Under the pieces are notes generated by a model. The model had not been told where the DNA came from and made no database searches. It saw only the letters and a program-made list of their open reading frames with translations. The translations under genes and the position numbers were made by a program. Shown here piece by piece: positions 44,560-53,046 of a DNA stretch of 64,000 nucleotides; the first letter of the stretch is position 1; the number at the start of each line of letters is the position of its first letter. Origin of the DNA: Rosistilla oblonga (GTDB lineage: Bacteria; Planctomycetota; Planctomycetia; Pirellulales; Pirellulaceae); NCBI RefSeq assembly GCF_007751715.1, contig NZ_CP036292.1, positions 992,001 through 1,056,000 on the forward strand. Reading direction: 5' to 3'.

Positions 44560-44792
44560 ACTAGCACGAAGCGCGAGCGAGTGGCTCACGAATCTCGCCG
44601 GTACCGTGAATGATCACTCGCTTGCGCTTCGTGCTAGTATGCGCGGCTTTCGCGGAGCGAAAGGCGACTAACTTGCGGGGTGGGAGATCACTCGCTGGCG
44701 CTTCGTGCTGGTATGCGCGGGTTTCGCGGAGCGAATGGCGACTAACTTGTGGAGTGAATAATCACTCGCTGGCGCTTCGTGCTGGTATGCGA
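44560..44792. repeat. Composite repeat: inverted family A copy plus 74-bp tandem units carrying families A and B
   Basis: An inverted copy of family A (44560-44583) faces a direct copy (44615-44638) with one mismatch in 24. From 44612 a 74-bp unit repeats exactly in phase (44612-44685, 44686-44759, partial 44760-44792). Each full unit contains the family A element then the family B core (44647-44668; 44722-44742 with one change). It fills the convergent gap between mutM and the ThuA gene. Confidence 0.9.
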
Positions 44793-44804
44793 TCACGGCC
44801 AGGA

Positions 44805-45560
44805 CTACTGCGCGTCGGGGGTGGTTGCCCATTGGATGCCTTTGGCTGTCAGGTTCAACCAGACATCGTCTTGCATCGTTTCGTTGTGGTGTCCCAGCGT
44901 GGTCCCGAAGACGCGAACGCCTTTGTAGGTATTGGTCCAGACGACCGGTTGATCCGCTTTCTCCTCGTCGCTGTACGCCGACGCCAGAACTTGAGTGTTC
45001 GGCCACGAACGTTCGATGATGTACAGCTCGCCATTGGGAGTCGACCAGGGGCTGGGGAAGCCTTCGAGAATCGGATGCTCCGCTTCGCGAGCGACCACCT
45101 TCAGACTGCGCTTTGCCTTTTCGTGCCGCTTCGATGTCACACCGATCAATCCACGCCAAGCGTCTGCGGTGGGAGCGTTGCGATACGAGTGCATCGAGCA
45201 GTGGATGACGACGGCGGGGACACCGGACCGGACGTGTTCGGCGACGATGCTCTCGACAAATTCGCCATCGGTCACGCCACCGAAGCATTCGTTGTGGATG
45301 ATCACGTCGAACGATTCCGCCCACTTCGGCTTGGTGTAAACGTTAGCCTTCCGGTCGCGTTTCTCATCGTATTGTTCGACGGTCCAATCGATCTTCAGAT
45401 GCTTGCCCAATCCAGCTTGCAAGATTTTGATTTGGTTTTCGTAATCGTGGCAACAACCGCCGGTGACTAGCAACGCACGCAGCGGTTCGGCGGCAGTGGC
45501 GCGACCACTCACGAAAAGCAAGCACAAGAAAAGAACAGAAGCGATCGAGGACAGACGCAT
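44805..45560 (-). CDS. ThuA-domain protein, exported
   Basis: A 251-residue protein with a signal peptide (MRLSSIASVLFLCLLFVSGR, cleavage near ATAAE). It belongs to the ThuA family (glutamine-amidotransferase-like fold, named for trehalose utilisation, abundant in planctomycetes): 'RALLVTGGCCHDYENQ', 'FDVIIHNECFGGVTDGEFVE', 'VPAVVIHCSMHSYRNAPTAD', 'WPNTQVLASAYSDEEKADQP' and 'TTLGHHNETMQ'. The HCSMHSYR stretch carries the Cys/His site typical of the group. Substrate unknown. It converges on mutM, with a repeat cluster between. Confidence 0.86.
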   Translation of the reverse strand: MRLSSIASVLFLCLLFVSGRATAAEPLRALLVTGGCCHDYENQIKILQAGLGKHLKIDWTVEQYDEKRDRKANVYTKPKWAESFDVIIHNECFGGVTDGEFVESIVAEHVRSGVPAVVIHCSMHSYRNAPTADAWRGLIGVTSKRHEKAKRSLKVVAREAEHPILEGFPSPWSTPNGELYIIERSWPNTQVLASAYSDEEKADQPVVWTNTYKGVRVFGTTLGHHNETMQDDVWLNLTAKGIQWATTPDAQ

Positions 45561-45719
45561 GGGACGCGCTCCGGGGAGGGGATATGATGAACCAACGCAG
45601 CGGGTTCGCGCGGACCGACCGGGCGACCTTCACTGTGAATCTCAGGCATCGTAGAGTAATCGAAACCGCCGCGGCATGTTGGCCCCGGCGACCTAAAAAT
45701 TCGGGGAGGATCCGTTCCG

Positions 45720-46190
45720 TTGTTTCTCAAATTGCTGCTCGCTTTTACGATCATCCCGCTCGTCGAATTGGCGATGCTGATTCAACTGTCCAAGGCGACC
45801 AGTCTGCTGGTGACCGTCGGGATCGTGATATTCACCGGGATCGTCGGATCGATGCTCGCCCGTTGGCAGGGGGCGCTCGCCTGGCAACGCTTTCGCCAGG
45901 CGCTGGCTGAAGGACGTATGCCCGCTCCTGAAGTCCAGGACGGACTGCTGATCTTCTTTGCCGCCGGGATGCTGCTGACTCCCGGGCTGCTGACCGATGC
46001 GATGGGCTTTCTGTTGTTGATCCCGCAGACGCGGTTATTGGCTCGGCACTTCCTGGCCGTTCGGATCGGCAGTCGCTTTCAAATTCAAACCTTCGGGTTT
46101 GGCGAAAACGCTCAGCCAACGCAGTCGGATCCCAACACGATCGATGCCGCCGCCGCGTCGGTCCGCAGCGACAAGCGGACCGACAGCTGA
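45720..46190 (+). CDS. fxsA: FxsA-family membrane protein
   Basis: A 156-residue membrane protein starting with TTG 45720, with GGGGAGGA 9 nt upstream. The FxsA pattern is seen: 'PLVELAMLIQLSKATSLLVT', 'GIVIFTGIVGSMLARWQGAL', 'EVQDGLLIFFAAGMLLTPGL' and 'LTDAMGFLLLIP'. About three membrane spans are followed by a polar C-terminal tail of 45 residues. In E. coli FxsA relieves phage T7 exclusion by plasmid F; the normal role is unknown. Monocistronic. Confidence 0.9.
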   Translation: MFLKLLLAFTIIPLVELAMLIQLSKATSLLVTVGIVIFTGIVGSMLARWQGALAWQRFRQALAEGRMPAPEVQDGLLIFFAAGMLLTPGLLTDAMGFLLLIPQTRLLARHFLAVRIGSRFQIQTFGFGENAQPTQSDPNTIDAAAASVRSDKRTDS

Positions 46191-46225
46191 TTCCGAGCGG
46201 CTGAGCTGCTGGGAAAATCGGCGCA

Positions 46226-46263
46226 CGAAAAAACCTCTGTCGCCAAGTTTGGCAGCAGAGGTT
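46226..46263 (-). terminator. Intrinsic terminator of the CC-repeat gene
   Basis: Stem AACCTCTG (46232-46239) with CAGAGGTT (46256-46263), inner GCC/GGC pairing and a 6-nt loop. On the minus strand the stem is followed by TTTTTTCGTG, so it terminates the minus-strand CC-repeat gene ending at 46374; the plus-strand side lacks a T-tract. Confidence 0.85.
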
Positions 46264-46373
46264 CATAGATTGTCGTCCTATTCAAGGACAGCCTTAGTTA
46301 TCGGCGTGCAAGCCGCACGCAAATTGGGTTCCCATCCCGGCTTGTACAATTCAACTTCAAACGTCCGGTCGAC

Positions 46374-46877
46374 TTAGCGACGGAAGCTTACCATGCGGTA
46401 AACGTTTGGAGCACGCAGGTTGCTAGCTTCTGGAGCGGGTGGAGCCGCGTCCGAAGGCGAAGCAGCGTCTGCAGCGGGCTCTGGAGTTGGAGCTGGAGCA
46501 GCAGGTGCAGCTTCTTCAACGATTACTGGAGCGCTTTCGACAACAGCACCCGAGCACGAAGCACATGCTGGTGCAGCTTCGACGACAACTGCGCCGCCAC
46601 AGCTCGAGCATCCGCTTGCAGCAACAGGAGCGCCACAGCAGCTTGGAGCTGGAGTGCTGCAGCAGCTTGGTGCTGGTGCTTCGCAGCAAGTTGGTGCTGG
46701 TGCTTCGCAGCAGACTGGAGCTGGAGCTTCGCAGCAGCTCAGTTCTTCAACCATTTCGCAGCAAGTTGGTGCTGGAGGGCAGCACTTGTTCTTCTTCTTG
46801 TGGCCTGCTTCTGCCGATGCGCCGAATGCGATGACCATTGCAAATACAGCAACGCAGCTAACGATAGTACGCGTCAT
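46374..46877 (-). CDS. Secreted CC-repeat protein (cysteine-pair, Pro/Ala-rich)
   Basis: A 167-residue exported protein from ATG 46877 (GGAG site 9 nt upstream). The signal peptide (MTRTIVSCVAVFAMVIAFGA) ends near SAEA, then GHKKKNK. Seven adjacent-Cys pairs follow at residues 32/33, 39/40, 48/49, 56/57, 64/65, 72/73 and 80/81; from 48 on the period is exactly 8 (CCEAPAPx). Two CxxC motifs (90-93, 105-108) come next, and an acidic Ala/Pro-rich tail ends in 'VYRMVSFRR'. It has 18 Cys in the mature part. This could be a metal-binding or disulphide-crosslinked cell-surface component. Paralogous short CC proteins are common in planctomycetes. Confidence 0.82.
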   Translation of the reverse strand: MTRTIVSCVAVFAMVIAFGASAEAGHKKKNKCCPPAPTCCEMVEELSCCEAPAPVCCEAPAPTCCEAPAPSCCSTPAPSCCGAPVAASGCSSCGGAVVVEAAPACASCSGAVVESAPVIVEEAAPAAPAPTPEPAADAASPSDAAPPAPEASNLRAPNVYRMVSFRR

Positions 46878-47187
46878 TCTGAAATCTCCAAACAAAGTTT
46901 GTGGGTACCCAATGCAAACCGATCCAACCGCACGTGCCGGAGTCCGATACGTTTAACCTGGTTCCCGTGAGGACCATCCTCGATGCATCGTCTGCACGCT
47001 GGAAATCAGGTCTATAACGGTCGTAATGCAATTTGCAACATTTTTACTGTCACGTTAAACTAACCAACACGCTGCGGTTGTCAATCTAGGCAGTTTGGCA
47101 AATAGCGTACATTTGAAACGTTTTTCGCGTTCTTGCTGCCCTCTGGCAAGCGATTCGACAACTCCTTGTACAGTTGGGAAAGTTGCA
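46878..47187. other. Divergent intergenic region, 310 bp
   Basis: This lies between the CC-repeat gene (minus) and the TPR gene (plus). The region around 47020-47090 is AT-rich. On the minus strand TTGACA (47084-47079) lies 16 bp before TAGTTT (47062-47057), a possible but weak sigma-70 promoter for the CC-repeat gene. No gene seen. Confidence 0.4.
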
Positions 47188-47922
47188 ATGCTTCCGTTTC
47201 TGCTTGCTCTGACGCTACTTCAGCCGGTGAAGACGATTGGCCAGTGGGAGGGCGAAGGCTATCGAGCTCTCCGCGACGGAAATCTCGACCGCGTCGCGGA
47301 AATTGCCAAAAAAATCGAGGATCAGCACCCCGCATCCTTCTCCGCAGCGATGGCCAGAGGCAGTCTGTTGCTGCGAGCCGGGATGGCCAAAGAAGCGCTG
47401 ATCGCTTTCGACGAAGCCGCCAAGCTGCAGCCGGCCCAGATCCCTTACATGTGGCAACGCGGGATCGCTCAATATTATGCGGGAGAGTTTGTTGCCGGGC
47501 GTAGACAGTTTGTCGTTCATCGCGAAGTGAACGCCCACGATGTCGAAAACGCTGTCTGGCATTACATGTGTGTCGCTCGCGTCGAAGGTGTCGACGCCGC
47601 TCGCCGCGAATACCTGCCCGCCCCGGGTGATTCTCGAGTCCCGCTGCAGGAGGTTTACGACCTGTTCGCCGGGACGGCCACGATCCAAACCGTCACCGAC
47701 GCAATCGATGCGATCCCAGCCCAGTCTCGCGGCGCCGCGTCGGCTCAGTTCTACGGCTGGCTGTACCTGGGAATGTACGAAGATGCTCAAGGCAATCTGG
47801 CCGAGGCGCGGAAGTGGCTCGAAAAAGCTGTCGCCTTAAAGCAGACCCACTACATGGCCGATGTCGCCAACGTCCACCTGCAACAGGTTGTCGCTCGGAT
47901 CGAGAAGCCGGCGGATAAATAG
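47188..47922 (+). CDS. TPR-containing protein, exported or membrane-anchored
   Basis: A 244-residue protein from ATG 47188 with a GGGAAAG site; the N-terminus MLPFLLALTLLQPVKTIG is a weak signal or anchor. Tetratricopeptide-like helices follow: 'GYRALRDGNLDRVAEIAKKI', 'SLLLRAGMAKEALIAFDEAA', 'QRGIAQYYAGEFVAGRRQFV' and 'YLGMYEDAQGNLAEARKWLE'. TPRs form protein-binding scaffolds. Similar proteins occur widely in planctomycetes with no assigned role. The gene converges on the CCA/poly(A) polymerase gene, 69 bp away. Confidence 0.78.
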   Translation: MLPFLLALTLLQPVKTIGQWEGEGYRALRDGNLDRVAEIAKKIEDQHPASFSAAMARGSLLLRAGMAKEALIAFDEAAKLQPAQIPYMWQRGIAQYYAGEFVAGRRQFVVHREVNAHDVENAVWHYMCVARVEGVDAARREYLPAPGDSRVPLQEVYDLFAGTATIQTVTDAIDAIPAQSRGAASAQFYGWLYLGMYEDAQGNLAEARKWLEKAVALKQTHYMADVANVHLQQVVARIEKPADK

Positions 47923-47991
47923 AGAGCGGCCTTTAGGAGAGCAGCCTTCACGTCAGCGATGACCCTTCGCGAGGGCAGCGCTTCTGCTTGC

Positions 47992-49308
47992 TCATAAATA
48001 GGTAGCGCTCACGTATTGAGCCGCCGTTTGGGCATCGTTCAACAGACCGTCCAATTGCCGAGCCCGCACGTCTTGCAGGATCTCGCGAAATCCTGGGCCC
48101 GGGGTGAGTCCCAGTTTCTGCAGCGTGTTGCCGCTGAGTAGCGCAGGCGGATCGAGCCGGTCGCGATCCCATCCGAGTCGCTGCCGCGCGGCGGCGACCG
48201 CGTCGCCCGGAAGATCCAACGCGCGGGTGACGGTTTCAGCCAGCGTGACGGCATCGCCAGCGTAGCGAGCCGCGAGGACTGGTTGCACGATCGACCAGGG
48301 CTGGCGATCGGCTTGCAGCACCGTCGGCAAACTCTCTAATGCAAACGCAGCTCGCGCCGTCTCTTCGTTCGACAATCGCCACAAGTCGGCGATTCGACGG
48401 AGCGCATCGCCCGAATCACCGCCGCTCCACTTGATCGCCAACAGACAAACGATCAATCCCGAGACGAAGTCATACTCGCGCCGCGCCACCAATAGTTTTG
48501 ACATCAGCCCTGCCCCAGTCGTTGCCGGGGCGGCGATCTCCGCCGGCAGATCCGCTTGACGAATCTCCGCGTCCCAGATTTCAGCTAGCTGGGGAAAGAC
48601 GACGTCGCTGATCCGTGTCTCGCGGAGGGTCGCGAGCCCATCGAAGGCGGCGGTCGCGGCTAACAGACGCCGCATCTCGGCGCCGACCCGCTCGTTGCTG
48701 ACGACATCGATTTCGGCGGCATGACGATGGAGCGCGTCGCGGGTTGCCGATTCGATAGCAAAACCGAATACCGTCGCCATCCGGACGGCTCGCAGCATCC
48801 GCAACTTGTCTTCGCAGATCCGGGCGTCGGGATCGCCAATCGCCCGCAGCACGCCCGCCTGGAGATCGCTGCGTCCGTCGACGAAATCGATCACGCGGCC
48901 GGCGATCGGATCGTAGAACAGCCCGTTGATCGTAAAGTCGCGACGTTGGGCATCGTGTTCGGGAGAACTGAATACCACCGAATCGGGGCGGCGGCCGTCG
49001 CTGTAATCGCCATCGCTGCGGAAGGTCGCGACTTCGATCGGGTCTTCCCCGGCACCTTTGCGACCCAATACACTGACCACTCCAAAGGCGGCCCCGATCG
49101 CCAGCGTTCGCCGTCGACCGAAGAGTTCGCGAATTCGATCGGGCGTGGCGTCGGTGGCGACGTCAAAATCCTTGGGCCGCAGACCGAGGATCCGGTCGCG
49201 GACGCAGCCGCCGGCGAAGTAGGCGATGTGGCCGGCATCGGTTAGTTTTTGCACGACGCTGCGGGCGAAGCGTTCGCGAGGGTCAAGCGGCTGGTCGGAG
49301 TCGGTCAC
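47992..49308 (-). CDS. CCA tRNA nucleotidyltransferase / poly(A) polymerase family
   Basis: A 438-residue class II nucleotidyltransferase. The GTG at 49308 is the likely start, because the frame's upstream TTG at 49359 would reach into the divergent Nudix gene. Signature parts are 'YFAGGCVRDRILG', the metal-binding Asp pair in 'KDFDVATDATPD', 'VATFRSDGDYSDGRRPDSV', 'RRDFTINGLFYDPIAG' and 'DPDARICEDKLRMLRAVRMA'. It adds CCA (or A tails) to RNA 3' ends. CCA versus poly(A) specificity is not settled by eye. The C-terminal half is helical and divergent. Confidence 0.88.
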   Translation of the reverse strand: MTDSDQPLDPRERFARSVVQKLTDAGHIAYFAGGCVRDRILGLRPKDFDVATDATPDRIRELFGRRRTLAIGAAFGVVSVLGRKGAGEDPIEVATFRSDGDYSDGRRPDSVVFSSPEHDAQRRDFTINGLFYDPIAGRVIDFVDGRSDLQAGVLRAIGDPDARICEDKLRMLRAVRMATVFGFAIESATRDALHRHAAEIDVVSNERVGAEMRRLLAATAAFDGLATLRETRISDVVFPQLAEIWDAEIRQADLPAEIAAPATTGAGLMSKLLVARREYDFVSGLIVCLLAIKWSGGDSGDALRRIADLWRLSNEETARAAFALESLPTVLQADRQPWSIVQPVLAARYAGDAVTLAETVTRALDLPGDAVAAARQRLGWDRDRLDPPALLSGNTLQKLGLTPGPGFREILQDVRARQLDGLLNDAQTAAQYVSATYL

Positions 49309-49349
49309 TACGGGTTTCCAAAATTCCACGAGAACAAGAGCAAGACGCA

Positions 49350-49796
49350 ATGGACACAAACAAGGATCGTGCCGATCGACGCCAACGGACCGGGATGGGA
49401 GTCGTCGGTGTCATTTTACGCGAAGATCGGTTTCTGTTGATCCGTCGCAGCAAAACGGTCACCGCGCCGGGATTCGTCTGTTTCGCTGGCGGCGGCGTCG
49501 AAGCGGGAGAGTCGGAACAGGACGCCTTGGTTCGCGAGATGCAAGAAGAACTGGCGATCGACATCGTCCCCACCCAACGGATCTGGGAGAGCGTTACGCG
49601 ATGGGGGACCGAACTGGGATGGTGGTTGATCGAAGCGGCCCACGATTTGGATCCGGTTCCCAACCCAGCAGAGGTCGAAGAGATTTTCTGGCTCAAGCGA
49701 AGCGAGATCACTCCGCGGCGGGATCTGTTGGGCAGCATGCCCGATTTTTTAGGAGCCTGGCAGCAAGGGGCGTTCAAGCTGCCGATCGATTACTGA
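49350..49796 (+). CDS. Nudix hydrolase
   Basis: A 148-residue hydrolase of nucleoside-diphosphate-linked substrates. The Nudix box spans residues 48-70 ('GGVEAGESEQDALVREMQEE' then LAI): Gly48, Glu54, Arg62-Glu63 and Glu66-Glu67 are in register, but the box's final Gly is Ala69. A 'GMGVVGVILREDRFLLIRRS' beta strand precedes it. Mg-dependent; the substrate could be an oxidised nucleotide, a cap-like or a sugar nucleotide. The start lies 42 bp from the divergent CCA gene start. Confidence 0.92.
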   Translation: MDTNKDRADRRQRTGMGVVGVILREDRFLLIRRSKTVTAPGFVCFAGGGVEAGESEQDALVREMQEELAIDIVPTQRIWESVTRWGTELGWWLIEAAHDLDPVPNPAEVEEIFWLKRSEITPRRDLLGSMPDFLGAWQQGAFKLPIDY

Positions 49797-49853
49797 TCGG
49801 TCGCCCCCGCGTGGGAACGACCTCGCGATGCGGCTACCTATTAATAGACGGGA

Positions 49854-50315
49854 TCAGGTTTCCGATGTCGGCTGACCGGTTCCCAATTGGGCCAAGACTT
49901 GTAGCACTCCGTTGAGGTGTGCCATCCGCGGTCCAAAGCGATCGACAAATTCGTTGAGCATGAATTCGCCATCGACAAGATGCTCGGCATTGTCGAGCAC
50001 TTCGACGGTCAGATTTTCCAGGAACTGGGTCTGCACGCGGCTGAGCGTTTCGGCGGCGCGGTGGCAGTGCTTTGATAGCAACGGGTTGGCATCTTTCCAC
50101 TGTTGCAGTTCGTTGGAGCGTTGCTTTTGCATCGCAGCGGTCTGTTGCGTCATCTGTTCGAGCAACTGATTCTGCTTCTGTTGGCCGACGACCAGTTCTC
50201 GCAGCAGCTCGATCACCTGCTCGTCGCCATCGAACTGAGGGCTTGCCGGTGTGGGGGGCTCCGCCGAGACATCGATGCTAAAAATAGGCGATACCGGTCG
50301 GTGAGGATTGGACAT
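49854..50315 (-). CDS. Conserved hypothetical, coiled-coil (153 aa)
   Basis: Starts at ATG 50315 (MSNPHRPVSPIFSIDVSAEP). A Pro-rich N-terminus is followed by a Gln-rich coiled-coil stretch at about residues 35-85 ('VIELLRELVVGQQKQNQLLE', 'MTQQTAAMQKQRSNELQQW') and a helical C-terminal part ('CHRAAETLSRVQTQFLENLT', 'GEFMLNEFVDRFGPRMAHLN'). No signal peptide, membrane span or enzyme motif, so it is probably cytosolic. Not assigned to any family. It is divergent from the small gene at 50656, with a 340-bp gap. Confidence 0.7.
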   Translation of the reverse strand: MSNPHRPVSPIFSIDVSAEPPTPASPQFDGDEQVIELLRELVVGQQKQNQLLEQMTQQTAAMQKQRSNELQQWKDANPLLSKHCHRAAETLSRVQTQFLENLTVEVLDNAEHLVDGEFMLNEFVDRFGPRMAHLNGVLQVLAQLGTGQPTSET

Positions 50316-50655
50316 CGTCGAGGCTCCAATGATTGCAAAAAATGAGGACTTTTCGAGTATAACCACGGCCTGTTAAAAATGTCGAGCATCTAGAAATGTT
50401 TATCAAATTGAAAGATTTGCGTTGCATGCCGGATCGAACGATAGCGCGATATAGACCCATCCAAGTTGGGTCGGGCGAGCCGGGAAAGCGGTCGCAATCG
50501 GGCCGATTGTAGGTTTGATAGCATCGGAAAATTCTCCGCTCGCATCGGTCAGCAAAGCTCAAGCGGTCGTAGGTGTCGTACCGATTGGAATGATTGCGGC
50601 GACTTTGCCGCGGCAATTGACGATGCAACATGAATGCCGCTGGAGGCACACGATC
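50316..50655. other. Divergent intergenic region, 340 bp
   Basis: No credible gene. The frame that runs from 50515 into the following gene has no protein-like character before 50656. The left part (50330-50420) is AT-rich and probably holds promoters. No repeat or strong hairpin noticed. Confidence 0.45.
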
Positions 50656-51159
50656 TTGGCGACCAAGAAAGACATCAACCTTGGTTTTTACCTGGTGCAA
50701 AACGACGAAACCGCAGGCTGGATGGGGGGCTATCTGGTCCTCAATTCCAGCGGCCGCCCGCTGGAGTTCCATTGTTCGTTGCCTCTGCGACCGACTCGCA
50801 CCCAACAAATCCTCTACGGTCCCTCCTTGGGCGCCTATCTGGTCGGCGACCTGATCGGCAAGGCGCTGTTGGATCGTGCCAAGATGAAAACTCAGTTGGT
50901 CCTTGCCGACAACGTCGACGCGCTGCCGCTGGCTCGCCGCAGCGGGATCCCGTTCGCCTGCACCGAGGTCAGCAAGCGAGCGAACATCGACGATGTGATC
51001 GAGGTCGACGGATGGCAAGCGATCGCGTCGCCGGGGCAGCGCGACGATGTGATGGAGATCCTGCAGAAGTTACCCGCGACGTTCGATCTGAACGAACCGT
51101 TCGATCGAATTCGCGAAGCGTTCAGTGAAGCCCGCGGCACGTCCCGCGCCGCCGCCTAA
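50656..51159 (+). CDS. Conserved hypothetical (167 aa) coupled to the SNF2 helicase
   Basis: A strong GGAGG site (50642-50646) lies 9 nt before TTG 50656, giving a 167-residue protein (LATKKDINLGFYLVQNDETA as TTG-start Met). The frame is open upstream but without a ribosome site. Visible features are 'GWMGGYLVLNSSGRPLEFHC', 'LYGPSLGAYLVGDLIGKALL' and 'LVLADNVDALPLARRSGIPF'. No known family. The SNF2-type gene starts 31 bp after its stop, or overlaps it by 35 bp if GTG 51125 is used, so both are likely co-expressed. Probably cytosolic. Confidence 0.75.
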   Translation: MATKKDINLGFYLVQNDETAGWMGGYLVLNSSGRPLEFHCSLPLRPTRTQQILYGPSLGAYLVGDLIGKALLDRAKMKTQLVLADNVDALPLARRSGIPFACTEVSKRANIDDVIEVDGWQAIASPGQRDDVMEILQKLPATFDLNEPFDRIREAFSEARGTSRAAA

Positions 51160-51190
51160 CGTTCCCACCACGAACCACTGCAAGGTACGC

Positions 51191-52990
51191 GTGAACCTAC
51201 TCGCATTCTCCGATCGAGCTCCCGAAGACGACGAACCGGCTGTCCCTGCGCGCCCCGATCTGCGGATCGTTCTCGCCGAACCGAGCTGGTATGCCGACGA
51301 GGATCCCGAGGCGCCGAGCGTCGAATTGATCAGCGAACCGCTGGCCTTCGAGACGCCGAAGTTGCTGTCGGTCAAGTTGAACAATATCAAGATCAAGACG
51401 ACCGGATTCGATTTCCCTGAATCGCCGATGTGGGGAAAGAAGTCGGAAGAGAAGATCGTCCGCAAGAAGGTTCAACCGGCCGACGAAATCGTTGTTCCGG
51501 AAGAGGATCCAGAGCCGAAGGCGAAGAAAAAGAAGTCGGCCACGCGGATCGAGCCGCCGTCGGATGTGATCAAGCTGCAGGACCGGTTGTACTATCTGTT
51601 GCAGCCGCCGATGGAATCGCTGGTCGGTTCGGGCGAGCTGAACTTTCCGTTTAAGCCTTTCCCGTATCAGTTCGATGGGATCGCGTTTCTGTTCCCCCGC
51701 TACGCCGCCGTGTTGGCCGACGAGATGGGGTTGGGCAAAACGATGCAGGCGATCAGCACGATCCGGTTCCTGTTGTGCTCGGGCGAAGCGAGCAGCATTC
51801 TGCTGGTCTGCCCCAAGCCGTTGGTTACCAACTGGCAGCGCGAGTTCAAACTCTGGGCTCCCGAGATTCCGGTGGGAATCGTCGAGGGAGATGCGGAGAA
51901 GCGGGCTTGGCAGTGGCGGCATCGGGCGACGCCAGTGAAGATCGCCAATTACGAATTGCTGATGCGCGATCGCGACGTCGTCACCGACCCCGAATTGAAA
52001 TTTGATCTGGTCGCGTTGGACGAAGCTCAACGGATCAAGAACCGCAACAGCACGACCAGCAAGATCGTCCATGCGATCTCTCGCAAACGGTCGTGGGCGC
52101 TGACCGGAACGCCGATCGAAAACAGCCCCAACGATCTGGTCGGGATCTTCGAGTTTTTGTCGCCTGGATATCTGAACAACGACATGACGCCGTTGGCGTT
52201 GGGCAAAGCGACTCGCGACTTTGTCTTGCGACGCACCAAAGATAAAGTGCTCACCGACATGCCGCCGCGATTGTTCCGCGACGCCGAATTGGATCTCACA
52301 CCCGAACAATGGGCGACCTATCAACAGGCCGAAGATAGCGGCGTGATCCAGTTGGAAGAGATGGGCAAATCGCTGACCGTCCAGCACGTCTTTGAACTCG
52401 TCCTGCGACTGAAACAGATCTGCAACTTCGACCCCGCCACTGGGACCAGCACCAAGATGGAACGCTTGGTCGCCGACATGGAAGAGGTGGCGGCGAGCGG
52501 ACACAAGGCGATCGTCTTCAGCCAATGGGTCAAAAGTATCGACAAGATGCGGCCGGCGCTCGAACGCTTCGGGCCGCTGGAATATCACGGCAGGATCCCG
52601 CACAAAAAACGGGACGGCGTGATCGATCAATTCAAGAACGATCCCAGCAAGCATGTGATCTTGATGAGCTACGGAGCGGGAAGCGTGGGGCTGAACCTTC
52701 AGTTCTGCCGGTACGTCTTCCTGTTCGATCGTTGGTGGAATCCGGCGATCGAGGATCAAGCGATCAACCGCGCTCACCGGATTGGAGCAGCCGGGTCGGT
52801 GACGATCACGCGGATGCTGGCGATGAACACGATCGAACAACGGATCGCCGAAGTCCTGGACCAAAAGCGTGAGCTGTTCGAATCGGTCTTCTCCGACAGC
52901 GCCAGCCCCGGCACCGTCGGGCTCAGCCGCGACGACATCTTCGGCCTCTTCAAGCTCCGCACCCCCGAAGGGATCGTCAAAACGATCTAA
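51191..52990 (+). CDS. SNF2-family DEAD/DEAH-type helicase (DEAQ box)
   Basis: A 599-residue ATPase of the Swi2/Snf2 class, DNA- or chromatin-translocating. GTG 51191 with AAGG upstream is preferred over GTG 51125. An N-terminal extension of about 150 residues contains a Lys/Glu-rich linker ('EEDPEPKAKKKKSATRIEPP') and no known domain. Helicase motifs are 'ADEMGLGKTMQAI' (I), 'LVCPKPLVTNWQREF' (Ia), 'LVALDEAQRIKN' (II, DEAQ in place of DEAH), 'ALTGTPIENSPNDL' (III), 'IVFSQWVKSIDKM' (IV), 'MSYGAGSVGLNLQFCRYVFL' (V) and 'QAINRAHRIGAAG' (VI). Its target is unknown; the small upstream gene is a candidate partner. Confidence 0.93.
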   Translation: MNLLAFSDRAPEDDEPAVPARPDLRIVLAEPSWYADEDPEAPSVELISEPLAFETPKLLSVKLNNIKIKTTGFDFPESPMWGKKSEEKIVRKKVQPADEIVVPEEDPEPKAKKKKSATRIEPPSDVIKLQDRLYYLLQPPMESLVGSGELNFPFKPFPYQFDGIAFLFPRYAAVLADEMGLGKTMQAISTIRFLLCSGEASSILLVCPKPLVTNWQREFKLWAPEIPVGIVEGDAEKRAWQWRHRATPVKIANYELLMRDRDVVTDPELKFDLVALDEAQRIKNRNSTTSKIVHAISRKRSWALTGTPIENSPNDLVGIFEFLSPGYLNNDMTPLALGKATRDFVLRRTKDKVLTDMPPRLFRDAELDLTPEQWATYQQAEDSGVIQLEEMGKSLTVQHVFELVLRLKQICNFDPATGTSTKMERLVADMEEVAASGHKAIVFSQWVKSIDKMRPALERFGPLEYHGRIPHKKRDGVIDQFKNDPSKHVILMSYGAGSVGLNLQFCRYVFLFDRWWNPAIEDQAINRAHRIGAAGSVTITRMLAMNTIEQRIAEVLDQKRELFESVFSDSASPGTVGLSRDDIFGLFKLRTPEGIVKTI

Positions 52991-53046
52991 AACTAATTCT
53001 GCTACCTAAGCAGCAGGATGATAGGAACTGGCAGAGCGAGGTTTGG

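Noticed and set aside
44610-45470. Plus-strand frame (286 codons) through the 74-bp repeats and opposite ThuA
   Set aside because: Its start lies in non-coding repeats and the rest is antisense to a recognised ThuA gene.
51197-52864. Long minus-strand open frame (555 codons) opposite the SNF2 gene
   Set aside because: It mirrors the SNF2 coding frame; helicase motifs fix the plus strand as coding.
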